Assembly: GCA_013365325.1 (NCBI GenBank)
Contig: JABVXV010000017.1
Coordinates: 434,001 to 498,000 of the forward strand
Length of the DNA: 64,000 nucleotides
DNA from: Dipetalonema caudispina
Taxonomy: Eukaryota > Nematoda > Chromadorea > Rhabditida > Onchocercidae
Direction: 5' to 3'
Part shown: piece by piece, positions 51,199-64,000 of the stretch
How the letters are laid out: each line of letters opens with the position of its first letter
Position numbering within the stretch: the stretch's first letter is position 1
Notes under the pieces: generated by a model
What the model was told of the DNA's origin: nothing
Seen by the model: the letters and a program-made list of their open reading frames with translations, nothing else
Databases searched by the model: none
Made by a program: the position numbers and the translations under genes

Positions 51199-53176
51199 AT
51201 AGAACTGGCAAAAATTGGATGATTTATGACCAAATCCTTGAATCACGTCTTTCTATTCCCATATGATACGTCAAGATAGAAGAGATGAATGATCCTTCGA
51301 ATTCTTCAGGCATGCATCTCTGCCTATATTGGTCTATCTTCACCGATCGATATGTAAGTAAGAAATGGAAAAGTGTGCAGAGGTCACTGTGTGACCATCG
51401 TATTATATTAACTGACGAAAAGTGATAAATTCTGAGTGACAGAAACAAAAAGGATTTGTCGTTTTCTTAAATAGAAACCTTACCCTCATTTTTACAACTA
51501 TAATTATTAATTGAATAGTTAATGCTGTACTAATGGACAATATGATCACTATATATAATAACAATAATTATTAAATTACATAATTGCAGTACTTCATTGC
51601 ATGATTACAACATGACTACAGTACTATATTCCTAATCACTGTAGATGTTTATGATATCTACAATTGATTAGTCAAGATATTTGATTATTACGTTCATCAT
51701 TATGCAGAAATTCTGTTTAAGATTTTTTTTTTTTTTTTCATTTTCGATGATGTTTGAGTGGAAGTGTTTTGCAATGGCTGTCAAGGCATATTTTGAAGGC
51801 CTTTCAGAAATTATAAATCTAGACTCCTAACTTCTCTTATACAACTCTGTTTTATCTATTGCATCAAGTTTTTGACTTGTTTAGAATCTAGTCTTAGTTT
51901 GTACTCGAAATCTCTACAACAAAATATCCAGCACCTCATGATACTTCTTTAGAGATTCATTATTTATCCTAAATCTAAACCATTACCAAAATCTTGAAAT
52001 AATTTCTGCCATGAATTGTTATAATATTTTTGAAATCATTTGAATTTAAAATAGAGAAAAAATCCATGACCACAATTAACAGTAGAAAGACTTGAGGCTT
52101 TGGATACATCTAGCAATCAGTTTCACTCTCTGTGTCCTATACTTTCTTCTTATTTTTTTCTTATTTTTAACTCGTAATTTTGAGAAATATCAACTAAAAT
52201 TTTTAAAAAATTTTGTATGAGTCAAATTCTCCTATGAAACGAACAAACCACCTATCAAAAATATTTTATCCTTGTTATTTTCAAAAAAGAGAAAATAGTG
52301 CACTATTTTCTATAAAATCTTTCGCATTGAGTTTTATAAACGAGGAGTTTATTATTTTTTTGGATACATCTTTTCGAATCGATGAAAATTTATCGTGCTT
52401 GAGACAAATTTTATTTTAATTTTCATGAAAGCAGTTTGTTATCTTTCCCGGTTGCAATTAAATGTTGATTGAGTAGTCAAAGTAATAGTAGCAAAAGATT
52501 GTTTTTCAATAATGCAAATGCCGGATAAATAAGACACTGATTTCGTATCAGTATATCAACATTGTTAACACTTCTCGTCCTATGCTTTCTTGACTTCGAT
52601 TGATTCTTCTATTGTTGTGTTATTTGTTTGAAAAAATCAATAATTTCAAACATTTTTTTGTATAAATCGAAGTTTTGTATCAAAAATCAATTAAAATATA
52701 GAATTTCCGTATAAATCCAAATAAGTTATAACTACATTATCCAAGATCAGAAACGTATTAACTTTAAATTGAAGTATCATATGCTGTACGGATTTTTCTC
52801 TTATCATAAAAGCTACTGATTTAAAGTTTTATTGCCATTTTCTCAAGACTGAATGCTTAAACATATTGTTCAAAAAAACCATACAGTTAATTAGTAATCC
52901 AATTAGTCATGACCCAGAGCCGACTATCTGCTGGCTAGTTACAATAATGATTGCTTAATTGTAATTTAATTAATGTTTCAAATATCAACACTCCTACTCG
53001 CTTATCTATTTTCCAGGACATAAAATAATATCTGTCTAAGAAAAAAATATGAAAATTTCTGAATCAATAAGGGTAAAGGAAAAATTGAGGCACATTGATT
53101 ATTTCAAGATTGTTCATAATAAATTTTGAGCTATGCTATATTTATGAGCAGAGAAATACGCGTATCATTTTCATTT

Positions 53177-56100
53177 TCATAAGGCGTCTGTCAGTCGGGA
53201 AGCACTTGCTTGTTGACTTTTTAATTCTTTCGTAAACATTCTGAAAATATAAATGAACTATTTGCATGTGGAAGAAACTAGAAATGCATGGTGAACTTTC
53301 AACTCCTATCCTTTCCCTTTGAACTTCTCTCTTCCGTATAAAAGTCATCTCGAAATTGCGCATTATGTTTAGTTGAAATAATTTTATGTCTTAAAATAGT
53401 TGAACTGGAAAGAACTCACTCTCCAAATTTGAATATATAAAAAAGATTTGTCTCGCTGTCAAGGACATGCACCTGTTCGCATTTCCAATTGAAACCTTGC
53501 TAAAATGCAATAATTTTGCAAAAAGTTATTCATGAAATTCTAAAAAGTGATTTTCAAAACAATATAATTTAAACTTTCCATCTTTTAGTTAGTTTAATTA
53601 GCAGTGCTACTTTCTGTAATACTGCTGGAGTGAGACCACAATTTCATTTGAACTGATGTTAAATTTCAGAAATCCTAACTAAAGCTGAACATATGATTTA
53701 CAGCACTAACATTAATCAGTTCATTTTAATCTTTGAAGTGCCTCATATCCTCATTAAATTTTGATAACATTATTTGAAATTACTAGAAAATCTATTTTTT
53801 GTATTCATTGATTTTTGAGAATTAAAATGGCTGGATAATAAGAAGAGATAGATTTCAGGAAATGTAATTAAGCCAAGTACGATTGGTGGGAATAAAAGAT
53901 TTAAGCCCCAAAGGGTAGAGAAAAGAAATGAATGAAAACAATGATTTGGTTCAATAGCACTTAGAGGGAACTGTAGTCTTCAAGGTGAAACATATGTACA
54001 GCGAAAATAATATACTGAAATAGGTACGTGTAGTCCACGTTAAACAATGTGTGTTCGTCTCATCCCAACACATCAAAAATATGACAGTCAAAGTTTAAAC
54101 AGTCAAAACTTAAAATATGACAGTCAAAACTCTGACTTGACGAGATTTCACTGATATAAAAAATGAAACAAACGTGAATCCTACGTTTTCATTCCTTATT
54201 GTGACTGCAGCAGTCAAAAGTTCGCCGATAGAAACAGCTTCTACTTCAAATATGCTCATCTGTAAATTACTAAATAAGTCAGTAATTTTGAAAATAAATG
54301 AACTTCTAACGCATTAATTCATTAAATGGGGAGGTGAAATAGGAGGAGAGGAGAAAAAAATTAAAAAGAAGAAAAAATAAGTAAACAATTCTAAAACTAA
54401 ATTTAACAAACCTTCTTCTCGTGAAACGGATTAATGTCATCGTTAATTAGCTTCCTCAAGCCTGTATCGCCCTTTGTTCCACTTAATATTAAATAAACGT
54501 CAAAATCGGCACTTGATTCACCAGAATTTACAGTGATTATATAAACAACGTCTGTAAACAAAAAAAAAGAATTAATTTTTAATTCTAACAACTTAAAGTA
54601 AGAAACCAAGTGTAAATATTTTATGTTAGGCGGAGAACGTTAAAAATTTCGGAAATTGATAAAACAAAATATAAAGGGAAATTGAATTCCAAAATTCAGA
54701 AACTTTGAGCAATTTCGAAAAGGCAAATATCTCAATCAAAGAAAAAAGTTTGCCTGCAATTCAAACAGCCTACATGAGTTAGCAAGAATTTTAGTTGCAA
54801 TTTACTTGAAATAGGTGGAATATCTGGCCAGACAGCTGGGAATTCATAAACTGATTCCGATGTAAGGATCATATTTACAGCAGGAAATCGAAGTTCATCA
54901 CCATTTTCAGAATCGTAAAGCTTCATCTGAAATAGACTGATTTCTTGTATTGATTCTTAGTTGAAAGTTTGAGCAGATTAAAAGGTTATGAAATGAAAAG
55001 TGGATGAATGTAACACGACAAAATAATACATTTAATAATCACAAACTTTCTGTATTTCGATGATATTTTCATCGCGATGGTTTACATCATCTGATGAATG
55101 ATAGTTGAGGCGTTGCGAATCATCGATACCAACTCTCACTTTGCTTATCATTGACATGTCTGCTATTTCTTGCTGCACAAAAACTTTGATTTCCACAAAA
55201 AACTACAGGACAACTTGTGAATATAATGAAATCAGTTAGGTAAATTTTAAATAAGTATAAAAAAAGGAAGCAAGCAAGTCAGAGAATTTTCATGCTCAGA
55301 ATAATTTGAAGCACCTATTGGGGCAACCACCTGATCATAACTGAATCATATCAATTCCCATTTTCGAGAACAGCTAAGCCCCAATTTGAATCCGACTGCT
55401 ATCCAAATTTTGTTTAAAAATTTAATTCTAATCTGATAATGAAGCTTTATTTTTAGGCCTACTATAACGCAAAAAAACAAAAATCCATATACCTGAAAAG
55501 TAATAGTCATATTGGTTGGAGTAGTGGCAACGATCGTCATCTCTCTACATGTATTTTCTGTACAAAGTGTTACTTTCGGGATCAGAGTACTACCTTCTCC
55601 AATTTTCATTAACAGGATCCATTGAGGTTGTTTTCTTGACAATGCTTTTTTCTTACTAATTTTGGTCGAAAGGCCTTCCATTTCTATTGTTAAATTTGAT
55701 TAATTTTAATTCCTAAATTCTGGAATGTACCATCGAAAATGTTTCACAAAAGTGAGTTTTTAAAAGATTCAGAAAATGATTTACCAGAAAGTAGAAGTTC
55801 CATGAAAACATCTCCAATATCGTCATATATATCCTCCTTCATTTTGTCATTCTCCTCTTCTGTAGTCTTCACGCGGTTCATTGCCAATACGTAGTGATAT
55901 GGCGCATGATGTGAGTCACGAACGGTTACTTTCTCAGCGATCCAATCACTGGCCACTGCGATGTTCGCAATATGTTGCCGATCATAAATATCTTGCAGTA
56001 TTTGCATACCCCCATATATTTCGTTACCTAGAATTGTCCTATCCAATGAAGAGATTCTCATTGCAAATCAGCATTTTATCAATTTTTTCACTCAAAGTTT

Positions 56101-59100
56101 TGGGTACATTAACTGTTAAGTAATTTTTACCAAATTCAACCGAAAATTTTTAATAACAATTGAGAACTCAAATTTACCAATGTCGTTCATTTTGACGTAC
56201 AGTCGCGTACTTCGTATACGTCCAACGGAAACAGCTTCAGCTTTGAATGAAAGTTCCTAAACAATATGCTGCAGATGTCGAAAAACGTGTTGATAAAAAA
56301 ATATCGTGAAAATAATGAAAATTATCAGTTATAAGAAAAAGTAAAATAACATCAGTTTCTTAGTATAGATGAACATCTGATTACTAATACTGAAATTGAA
56401 AATTATTGAAAATCTGTGTCCTTTATTTATCAAATATCCTGCATGGAATAACAAAATAAACTGACCTGCTTCAAATCTGAAGCACAGTTGAAATCAACAG
56501 GAAAACGACCTGTTTCACCGATTTCACCAAGTATCCTCATATATGCTACAGGCTTTTCTAGAAATCGCTGTTTTCGTGAACTTAGTTTGATTTTCCCTTC
56601 GTAAGATAATACTGCAAATTGAGAACGTCATAGAAATTTCCGAATAATTAGTTAAAATAGACATTTTGATAATAAATGACTTGAAGTTATCTTCGGAATG
56701 ACCTGTAAATTTCTGCCTTCATATGACAACAGATCCAACATATATCTTTGATGTAGAAAATCGAAAATTACCATTCAAAGGTTCGAAAGCTGCTCGAAAG
56801 ACTGGAAATTCTCGAAATGGCTGCACATTCTTCTCATCACAGCCTATCTTCAACCATTTCCTTACATATGATACCATGCGTTCTTCTGTATCCAGATCTC
56901 TGAGCTCAACATAATTCAAGTAGTAATTCGGCATTTCACCATTTCCATCAATTTCAATTCTTATTTTTAGCAAATCACCAATTTCACCAAAATCCACCTA
57001 TAAATTACACAGAAAATTTTTTTAAATAATTTGTGAAATCACGAAAGAAGTTATTCAAACTATTCTTCTACCAGAAAAATTTTTTTGAAATAAGAAACAG
57101 ATTTCGAAGTTAAAAAGTTAGTTTTGATAAGGAGAAAGTAAAGGTATTTGAAAAATTTTTAGTATTTCTAGGATCTCTAAAATCGTCACAATGGAGATTA
57201 GAAAAGAAATATCAAAACTTACTTGAACAAGCGATGCTGATGGCACTTTTGCCATGCGATTATCATAAATTTTTGTTGTCATCGAACTACCCTGACTACC
57301 GTAACCCACAATATTCAGATTTGATGTAGTTCCACCACTACCATCATCTTTGCCGGAATGCAGGATAAGCTCCCAGCGACCATCTATAAAAAAAATAATG
57401 TTACTTCCTGCTTTATTCAAATATTTCAGAAACAGATAGCATCTTATCTATCATCTTTATCCTATCATTCCGCATAATTATGCATCAAATATGCTGTATA
57501 TCGATAACATTTTCAAAAGATTCTGATTCATACTTTTTCAGTGTCATACAAACTTTCACAATTACCAACGCGTGACGTGATAATAAAAATTTGCAAGATT
57601 AATTAGTATCGAGCAAGCATTAATCTACGACAAAAGCAAGCTAACTAGCAAAACTTGCAAATCAAAAATTTATCAATCTACAAGTTCAAAATTCTTTAAA
57701 TTTAGATTAGATTCTTTATTGCGGACCCTACTTGTAGATCTAGAATCATATAAGATAGTAGTAATATAGCAAAAAGCTGTTGTTTTCAATGTCCGCTCAA
57801 TTTTCCCATCTACTTGACCACTATCCAACCATTTGGCACATTGGAAAAGATACTGCCGTCCATCAGCAACATTTTCAGTGACCAGAACACGTTCAATGTA
57901 TACACCAACTCCTGAATTTCTCAACTTTCTCCACAAAGTTTTCAGAACATCTTGAAATTTGAAATTAAAATATTTAGCGAATTTCTTTTTAAATCAAAAA
58001 AAATTGTATCAAATTATAGCAACGTAAAAAATGATAAACATACCGTAACCGATGTGATCATGCCCGATGACAATTTTTTGAAGCAAACCAAGTTTCACCG
58101 TCTCAATATGAAAGGAATCCATTCTATTCTGTTGAAATTTTGGTTCATGTGTCTGCAACCAATTTATATACTGAAAACACGGCATTTTAATTGAGAATTG
58201 TTAAAGGAATTCCAATCTCTTTACCGTAGTAAAAAGTAAATTCAATATGTGAATTGGGCCAGTCGTAGAAAATGGAAACATTGATTAGTTTTCTGAACAA
58301 ATTGAATCAAATTTATTAGCAATTAATTTAAAGATCACTGATTCAATAATATATCCGATTTATGTTGAATGATATATTTGGTAGTTACAATTTGTTTGAT
58401 ACTGCTGATATAGTTTTGCTATTATAATATTGAGAAATATTATTATTGATCAGTTTTCGTTCATAACTTATTTATTTGATTAACCAATAAATTGACCAGC
58501 TTTGACAAGACTTTATAATTTCCAACAAGCAGCTCTCTGATCTGATCTATCGTAGATACATAAAACTAGCTCACGTCTTGTCGTAGTAGATGCTTCTCGC
58601 TTGTATTTAAGTCACCATGTAAAATAATGAATAAATCAAGATCTGTATCAGCCGCCCAACGATTTCCAGTAATTACCGATACAGTATATGTCGTACCTGG
58701 AAAATAATTTTTTTAACAATTATAGTATTGTTTAAACAATGGTGCTGATGAATCAAATAATATCGGAAGAATGATGGAATATAGAAGAATTGATTGATTT
58801 CTGGATAAGACCGACAATGATAACAATTCTTTTAGACCAATAAACCAAATCGCTACCTGTTGAATTTTCATCAAGCAGACCGTCTTCTTTTGCACTGTGC
58901 GAAATATCAGCATCAGGAGCAGATATACCAGGAACAGACGTTGTTTCACTGTTATCAAATGCCTGATCATTAGATGTTGCAAGTGTCAATTCCGGAACTT
59001 CTTTTGTTGTAAGATCCAACCGTTCAGTATCCGTGGTACTTGTCTTCCGTCCTTCCACTGCTTCATGTTCTTCAACTACAATTGCTTCAAAACTCAAGTT

Positions 59101-62100
59101 CGATCAGTTAAATTTGTCTCAAAATTAAAGTTCAATCAATTAGAATTTCATCAGAATGAAAGTTCAATCAAAAAATATTTCCGAAATCTGACTTTCCTCG
59201 TCATTTTGTACCAATTCTTTTTCTTCTGCCTCTTCTTCTTCACTTCCTGTACTATTTGTTTTATTTTGTTCTTCATTTCTTCCTTCGCCTTTTACGCTTT
59301 CCGTTTTCTGCTCGTTATCCGGTTCTGTTTGTTTACTTCCGCATGATTCTTCTGTTTGAATATCGTTTGCTGTAAACTTGTTGACTTCGTCACTACTGTC
59401 TTCGGTATTTTGAAGCGTTGTCGCATTTTCACAATCTTCCGATAACCTTTGTGAGAGTGATGAGACTGGAAGGTGTTGTAAAGCTTCCAAAGAAACTGAA
59501 ATTTGATAGAAATTTAATTATTTTTACAAATCTACACATTGTACAATTTTACATTTGAAGACGAATGTTGGAAATTTTCAAAAAGACGAACTTTTCTTCA
59601 TTTTATTTGTCGATGGTGTATTCTTTGACCCGTTGCCCTTACATTTATTCAAGCGAGACATCGAAGTTAAAGGCATCATCTTACCATTGCTAACTACTCG
59701 TTGAGGTCGTTCAATTGAGTTCTCCCGGTAGATCGACTGGACTGATTGCTTTGCTGGAAAATAACTTTAATCATAATGGATCCCTCCGTACGGGGAGAAG
59801 GAAATTAAAAGTATCACTTTAAAAGCTACAAAATCAGGAACAAAATCTTGATGACAATATGAAATTATTTTAACATAATATCAAAAACTGAAGTACTAGA
59901 TTTCAATTACTCTATCATTTAGTACAACTCTTAAAGCTAATTTAATAAAAAACTAACTGGTAGTAGACTGTCTTGATGGCGTTATCCTTGAAATTGATGG
60001 TAGTGTTGGTATACCTAATGGAAATATACTATCCCGAAATATCGGTCGTTCATTCCGTGGTACAGCAAGCAGTCGAGCTTCATTTAGTGAAAAAATTTCA
60101 TCCACACTTGCTATTCTTTTACCGGAATAAGTGTATAGTTTGAAAATTGCCATCTAAAATCCTTATGATATAAAAACTTCTGACAGATTTGTTTTTTTTT
60201 TTTTTTTTATAGGAATGCAGAATTTAGCTCTATCACTTAATTTTTCCAATCTTAAATTAACAATAATGTCACATCGGATGGATATGACAGTCTGATTTAA
60301 ATTAATGTGTGTTTTATGCTTCTTCAAGTAGATATATATTTCAATAGTTATCAGAAAGCACAAATCATAATGAAATCTTTTTTCACCTGCAAACCTTCCG
60401 AAACTTCTTCCAGCAATGATTCAATGGTCCGTTGGCGTAAAGGATTCAATAAAGCTCGATAAATTCTCGAAGGTTTTCCATTCAGTACAAAAAATACCTG
60501 AAATTTGAGAATAATCATTAATAAACAGTTTCGTTTTCACATGATTGGATGAATCAAATTCATTCCGTTGGACACAAGCCTACGACGATTTATTATTTAT
60601 TTTCATAAATTAATGGAAAAAATTGGTGAAGATTGCTAAGAAGATAAAATGAATTAAAATAATAGAAAGTTTAACCATATAAATAAATATTTTATATTCC
60701 TATCTTTAAACTTTGACTATCACACTAAGGACTGCTCTGGAAATTTTGAAATTTTAAAAGGCTGTTAAAGTTGAGCAAGAAAAAGAATGATGAAACAAAA
60801 AATAAACCTGTTTGGTGGTTGTAGGATATAAAGATAATTTCAGCGGAATTTTTACACTTCCGTTTTTGTTTTGCTGCAAAATAACTTCTAGAATTGCTAC
60901 ATTTTTTCAAAAAAAAAAAAAATTAATTAATGAAATTCCCCGTTAAGTTCGATTTCAGTGCATTATGTTAAACATTTTATGAAATTCTAACTTTCCGATA
61001 ATTAAACCAATTATTATGATAATAATAAGGCGCATGTGTCCGATTAGCTTGACGAATTCGCTGCCTTTTTTCGATCAGCGATAGATTCAACGGTCGTGAA
61101 GTTTTGAAAGATGATGCTATATATCTAAATATATGTTTTAAATTCACCGATAAAATGATTAAATCAGTTTTAATATCAGATAAAAGAAATCAAGTGACGT
61201 AAACAGTTGGATGGACACAGTTCTTAATTAATTTCCGTAATATTTTATATATTTGGTGGCTATTCGAATCAAGTGATATGTACAAATGAGATTATATAAG
61301 TGGAACAATAAGGTTAAGTGGTTAAAGTAAGATTGACCTTGAAATGTCATGTTTGTCTGTCTCCTAGCAAGTTCTATACTTCTAGTTTGCTATTTATCTT
61401 GTCATAGTACCTATTTTACATAATGAATTTCCATGCGTGCCATAACTATTAATGAGCCTATTATTATTAAGGCCATGTCGTAATCATCTAAAATGTACAT
61501 TTACTCATTGTTCTCCTACTTATTTACAACTAGAATTTTTACCGACATTAAATTTTGATTTTTGGTTAAGTAATTCTTTCATTTCTCATATTTGAGCCAA
61601 TTAAGCGCATCATTCATCATAAGAATTATTACTTTTTGTTATATTATGGCTGTTAATTCATATATTTGGAAGTGAAAGATAATTATATAAGGGTAATAAT
61701 TTACTGCTCTTTATAGTTCTAACTAGTTAACTTTAGTAATTGCTTTTTCCGATTCCGATGTAACCATGTAAGCTATGAAATAGGTATTGAGTTAGGATCA
61801 GTAACAACGTGACTAACCGTCCATGGTGCTGTAGTTGATCAATACTTTTGATGAGCGTTTTTCCACGTGGTGTTATTAAATGACGTACGCCAAATGGCAT
61901 CGAAATATTGCTATTTAAATCATCCAACAATGACTCAATAGTACGGTATCGAGCTTTTGATACTGGCACACGAAGTCCCTTCAGAACAATAAAAAGAATT
62001 AAAATGATTAAAATATTCATCTCCCAACAAAAATTTTGCTGTTAAAATCCAAAAATTCATTCATAAGTCACTGCATTTCAAGTAAATTGCAAAGATAGCT

Positions 62101-62770
62101 ATTTCGAAACTATAAAATTTGAATTTTTTCAAAAACTTCGGCCAATTTTTGCAGGAATTTTTGCTATTTTTCCTCTAAAAGACACGAGTAACTTACTGTA
62201 AAATAAATGTCGCCTTCCTTATAGAAGAATACTGTTTTCGCGGAGTATGGTCGAGTGAAGGATCGATTTGAACTACGGTAATTTTGAATCTTTCTATTCG
62301 CCAGATTGAGTACATTAGGTGACGCAGATGTCGTGTGAAGATTAGCATTATCTGGAGTCGAATGATGATCAACCGTGGAATGCGATGAAAACTAAAGATG
62401 AATTTTAAATTGTTATCATATGTGACCAAAGCGAAACATTTACTGTTTAAACGTTAAAATTTCAAACTTTGTCTGGTTAATCATTGTCATTCTTTCTCTG
62501 CATTTTTCGTGATAAGTTTTTTTTCCAATTATTTATAAAATAGTTGAAATTACGACTGTAATAATCTTCACCTGACAACTAAATGATTTAACAAAGAAAA
62601 TGAAGAGTGTAAATTGTACATCGGTATATATCGGGTTGTATAACGGGGGAGAAAACGAATTTCTCCCTCTGTCTTGTGCCTTTAACTTTTGTGTGCAACC
62701 GTTTTCTGAATTTGAATGAAAGGCTACTAACCCAAGGTGGCGTGATATTCCCGTTTTCTGGATCACTCAT
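53177..62770 (-). CDS. doublecortin-PLAT multidomain protein (25 exons, 1237 aa)
   Basis: Minus-strand exons: 62770-62732, 62391-62197, 61978-61818, 61124-60992, 60873-60808, 60497-60387, 60153-59958, 59753-59592, 59495-59193, 59084-58857, 58696-58575, 58170-58044, 57950-57732, 57383-57223, 56997-56772, 56611-56466, 56256-56178, 56027-55785, 55683-55493, 55172-55047, 54926-54806, 54551-54412, 54259-54185, 53499-53420, 53240-53177. All phases agree (3714 nt). DCX domain 1 is about 62-140 (TVFFYKEGDIYF, RTIESLLDDLN, GVRHLITPRG). DCX domain 2 is about 186-285 (QVFFVLNGKPSR, RTIESLLEEVS, KLYTYSGKRI). An acidic, Ser/Thr-rich linker spans about 355-531. PLAT/LH2 repeats follow at roughly 532-687 (TYTVSVITG, FQCAKWLDSG), 688-816 (DFGEIGDLLKIRIEID, VRKWLKIG), 817-972, 973-1118 (divergent) and 1119-1216 (YIITVNSGESSADFDVYLI). 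DCX binds microtubules; PLAT repeats occur in LOXHD1. A sensory-cilium or axoneme role is inferred. The exon 9/10 junction is the weakest. Confidence 0.85.
54077..54128. repeat. 16-bp direct repeat in an intron
   Basis: AAATATGACAGTCAAA occurs at 54077-54092 and 54113-54128, with a partial ACAGTCAAAACT copy between them, inside a 3' intron of the DCX-PLAT gene. Confidence 0.85.
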
Positions 62771-64000
62771 TTTTTTTCCTTTCTAATTTAAAATAATTAT
62801 AGTAGCTTTACTAAGCATTGCACGTATACTTGTCTGAATCTCCTGAAATCTGCATAATCTGGAAAATTGTAAATTTAGCTCAAAACGCAAAGGATATATT
62901 TGATTAATGGGAAAAAAGGAGTAAAGATTAAATATCAGAAAATAGTAAGATCCTTGAAATGAGGACATTTTTGAATCAGAAAAAAATCAAATCAAAAATA
63001 GCTTGAGCAACTAACTTGCTAAAAACAAAATGAATGGATGATTTGAAATATCATTTCAAGAAAATCAAAAATGGGATAAATTTAGTGAAAATTGCTAAAC
63101 AAATAGTAAATCAAATAAATCAATAAAAAATAACGAACACGAATTAAATTTTATAGATATATTTTGGGATATAATTTGGATTAAATTGCAAAATAGTAAT
63201 TTATTTAAAGAATGATAAACAAATAAATGAAAGAACAAATGTACAGATCAAAAGGTGGTTAATACAGTAATGCGTAAAGAAGTATACCTGTCGAAACAAA
63301 TAAACAATTTTAAATTGAAAAGTGAACTCGGAATATTGTCACATAAAATTCAAGTAACACTAATTAACCATCTTATAAATGAAGCTCTCAGAAGTTGATG
63401 AATTCATTTATTCAACGACTATCTGATGACCATTCTTTCCGTGTTCGGCAACAGAAGAACAGATGAGTCAGCGAAACTTTCTTAACATGACCTTTATGGT
63501 CAGTAATTTTCTCACGACAGAGCTGATAAGAAAATCGTACCAGATTTTTCTGATAAGAAAATCAATGACATCAGATCTATCGAAGTATGATAAAACAACT
63601 ACTCACATATTCCGAAAATTTTAAAAAAGTAAAATTACTGTCCACAATCTCAGCGATTGCAATTTTCCTAATGATGATAGTAAGAGTTTGAAATCAATAT
63701 AAAATGGATGTTGATAAATTCAGATTGGAATCAGTTCCAAAAATAAGCAAATGAGATTCAAAATAAAATGCATTGGATTGATCAACAAATCTAATTTAGT
63801 TCTTAATTTGAATTTATCAATATCTTTGCGAATTATCCCCACAGAAGTGTGTTTCGTGCTTATTGTTGTATGATTACCTATTTCTCTGGTAACATATTTC
63901 CAGCATTTTATTCCTTTAATTCCTTTACCATTCTTCAATCAATTACTTCTTATTCTGTTAGTTCACACTATTCTCTGAAATGCATTAGTAAAGTTTTAAT
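62771..64000. other. 5' flank of the DCX-PLAT gene
   Basis: A 1.2-kb A+T-rich stretch expected to hold the promoter of the minus-strand DCX-PLAT gene. A 14-bp direct repeat (CTGATAAGAAAATC) occurs at 63523-63536 and 63550-63563. I saw no clear RFX X-box by eye and no supported coding exon. The open frame at 63720-63938 (minus) is unrecognised. Confidence 0.4.

Larger units (their letters stand above)
46849..53176. other. 6.3-kb intergenic region
   Basis: Lies between the TMEM200-like gene (start at 46848) and the DCX-PLAT gene (stop at 53177), both on the minus strand. It holds a GA microsatellite, a perfect 21-bp hairpin (47378-47422), poly-T near 51722-51740 and a possible small plus-strand reading frame (50962-51198). 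Open frames at 49816-50088, 51224-51448 (minus) and 52213-52419 (plus) are unrecognised. Confidence 0.45.

Noticed and set aside
57118..57420. Full frames around the DCX-PLAT exons taken as stand-alone small genes
   Set aside because: Many exons of this gene sit in longer open frames. Splice signals, phase continuity and PLAT similarity show they are internal exons.
1..64000. Endosymbiont (Wolbachia) insertions, operons, CRISPR arrays and intact transposons
   Set aside because: Looked for on both strands because filarial genomes often carry Wolbachia fragments. I found no bacterial-like gene, no terminal inverted repeats with transposase, and no reverse transcriptase motif.

Overview
This is a eukaryotic, A+T-rich window with spliced genes. 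Introns have GT..AG ends and very regular TTTCAG-type acceptors, a possible trans-splice acceptor lies just upstream of one start codon, and the protein families (a HEN-type bHLH of the HLH-15 class, an FLVCR-type carrier, an ER FKBP with EF-hands) fit a nematode. Gene spacing, long introns and base composition suggest a spirurid or filarial worm. The species cannot be named from sequence alone. No bacterial operons, CRISPR array, rRNA, tRNA or intact transposon was seen.

Layout. (1) 2332-17383, plus strand: a 9-exon C2H2 zinc-finger gene with introns of 6.5 and 5.3 kb. The second long intron carries, on the minus strand, the decayed remains of a PP1-type serine/threonine phosphatase (about 12490-13740). 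(2) 21095-21574, minus: a two-exon, 84-residue HEN/NHLH-type bHLH gene (hlh-15 class), easily missed because both exons are short. (3) 23206-27614, minus: an 11-exon FLVCR-family membrane transporter. (4) 34064-36771, plus: a 7-exon ER-luminal FKBP with signal peptide, three EF-hand loops and a C-terminal KDEL. (5) 38420-46848, minus: a 6-exon TMEM200-like two-span membrane protein with a 6-kb first intron. (6) 53177-62770, minus: a 25-exon gene coding two doublecortin (DCX) domains, an acidic linker and about five PLAT/LH2 repeats (1237 residues).

I built the gene models by hand from splice sites and homology. For all six the exon phases join without conflict, the summed coding length is a multiple of three, and each ends in a natural stop, so the models are internally consistent. 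UTRs, trans-splice sites and isoforms are inferred.

The genes do not form an operon or one pathway. They are a transcription factor, a neuronal-type bHLH factor, a haem or choline-type carrier, an ER foldase, a small membrane protein and a probable microtubule or cilium protein. The most unusual item is the DCX-PLAT gene. Other points of interest are the PP1 relic, the three-EF-hand FKBP with an eroded isomerase pocket, two perfect 3-nt-loop hairpins that look like template-switch scars, a 55-bp duplication, and a possible finger-less isoform of the zinc-finger gene.
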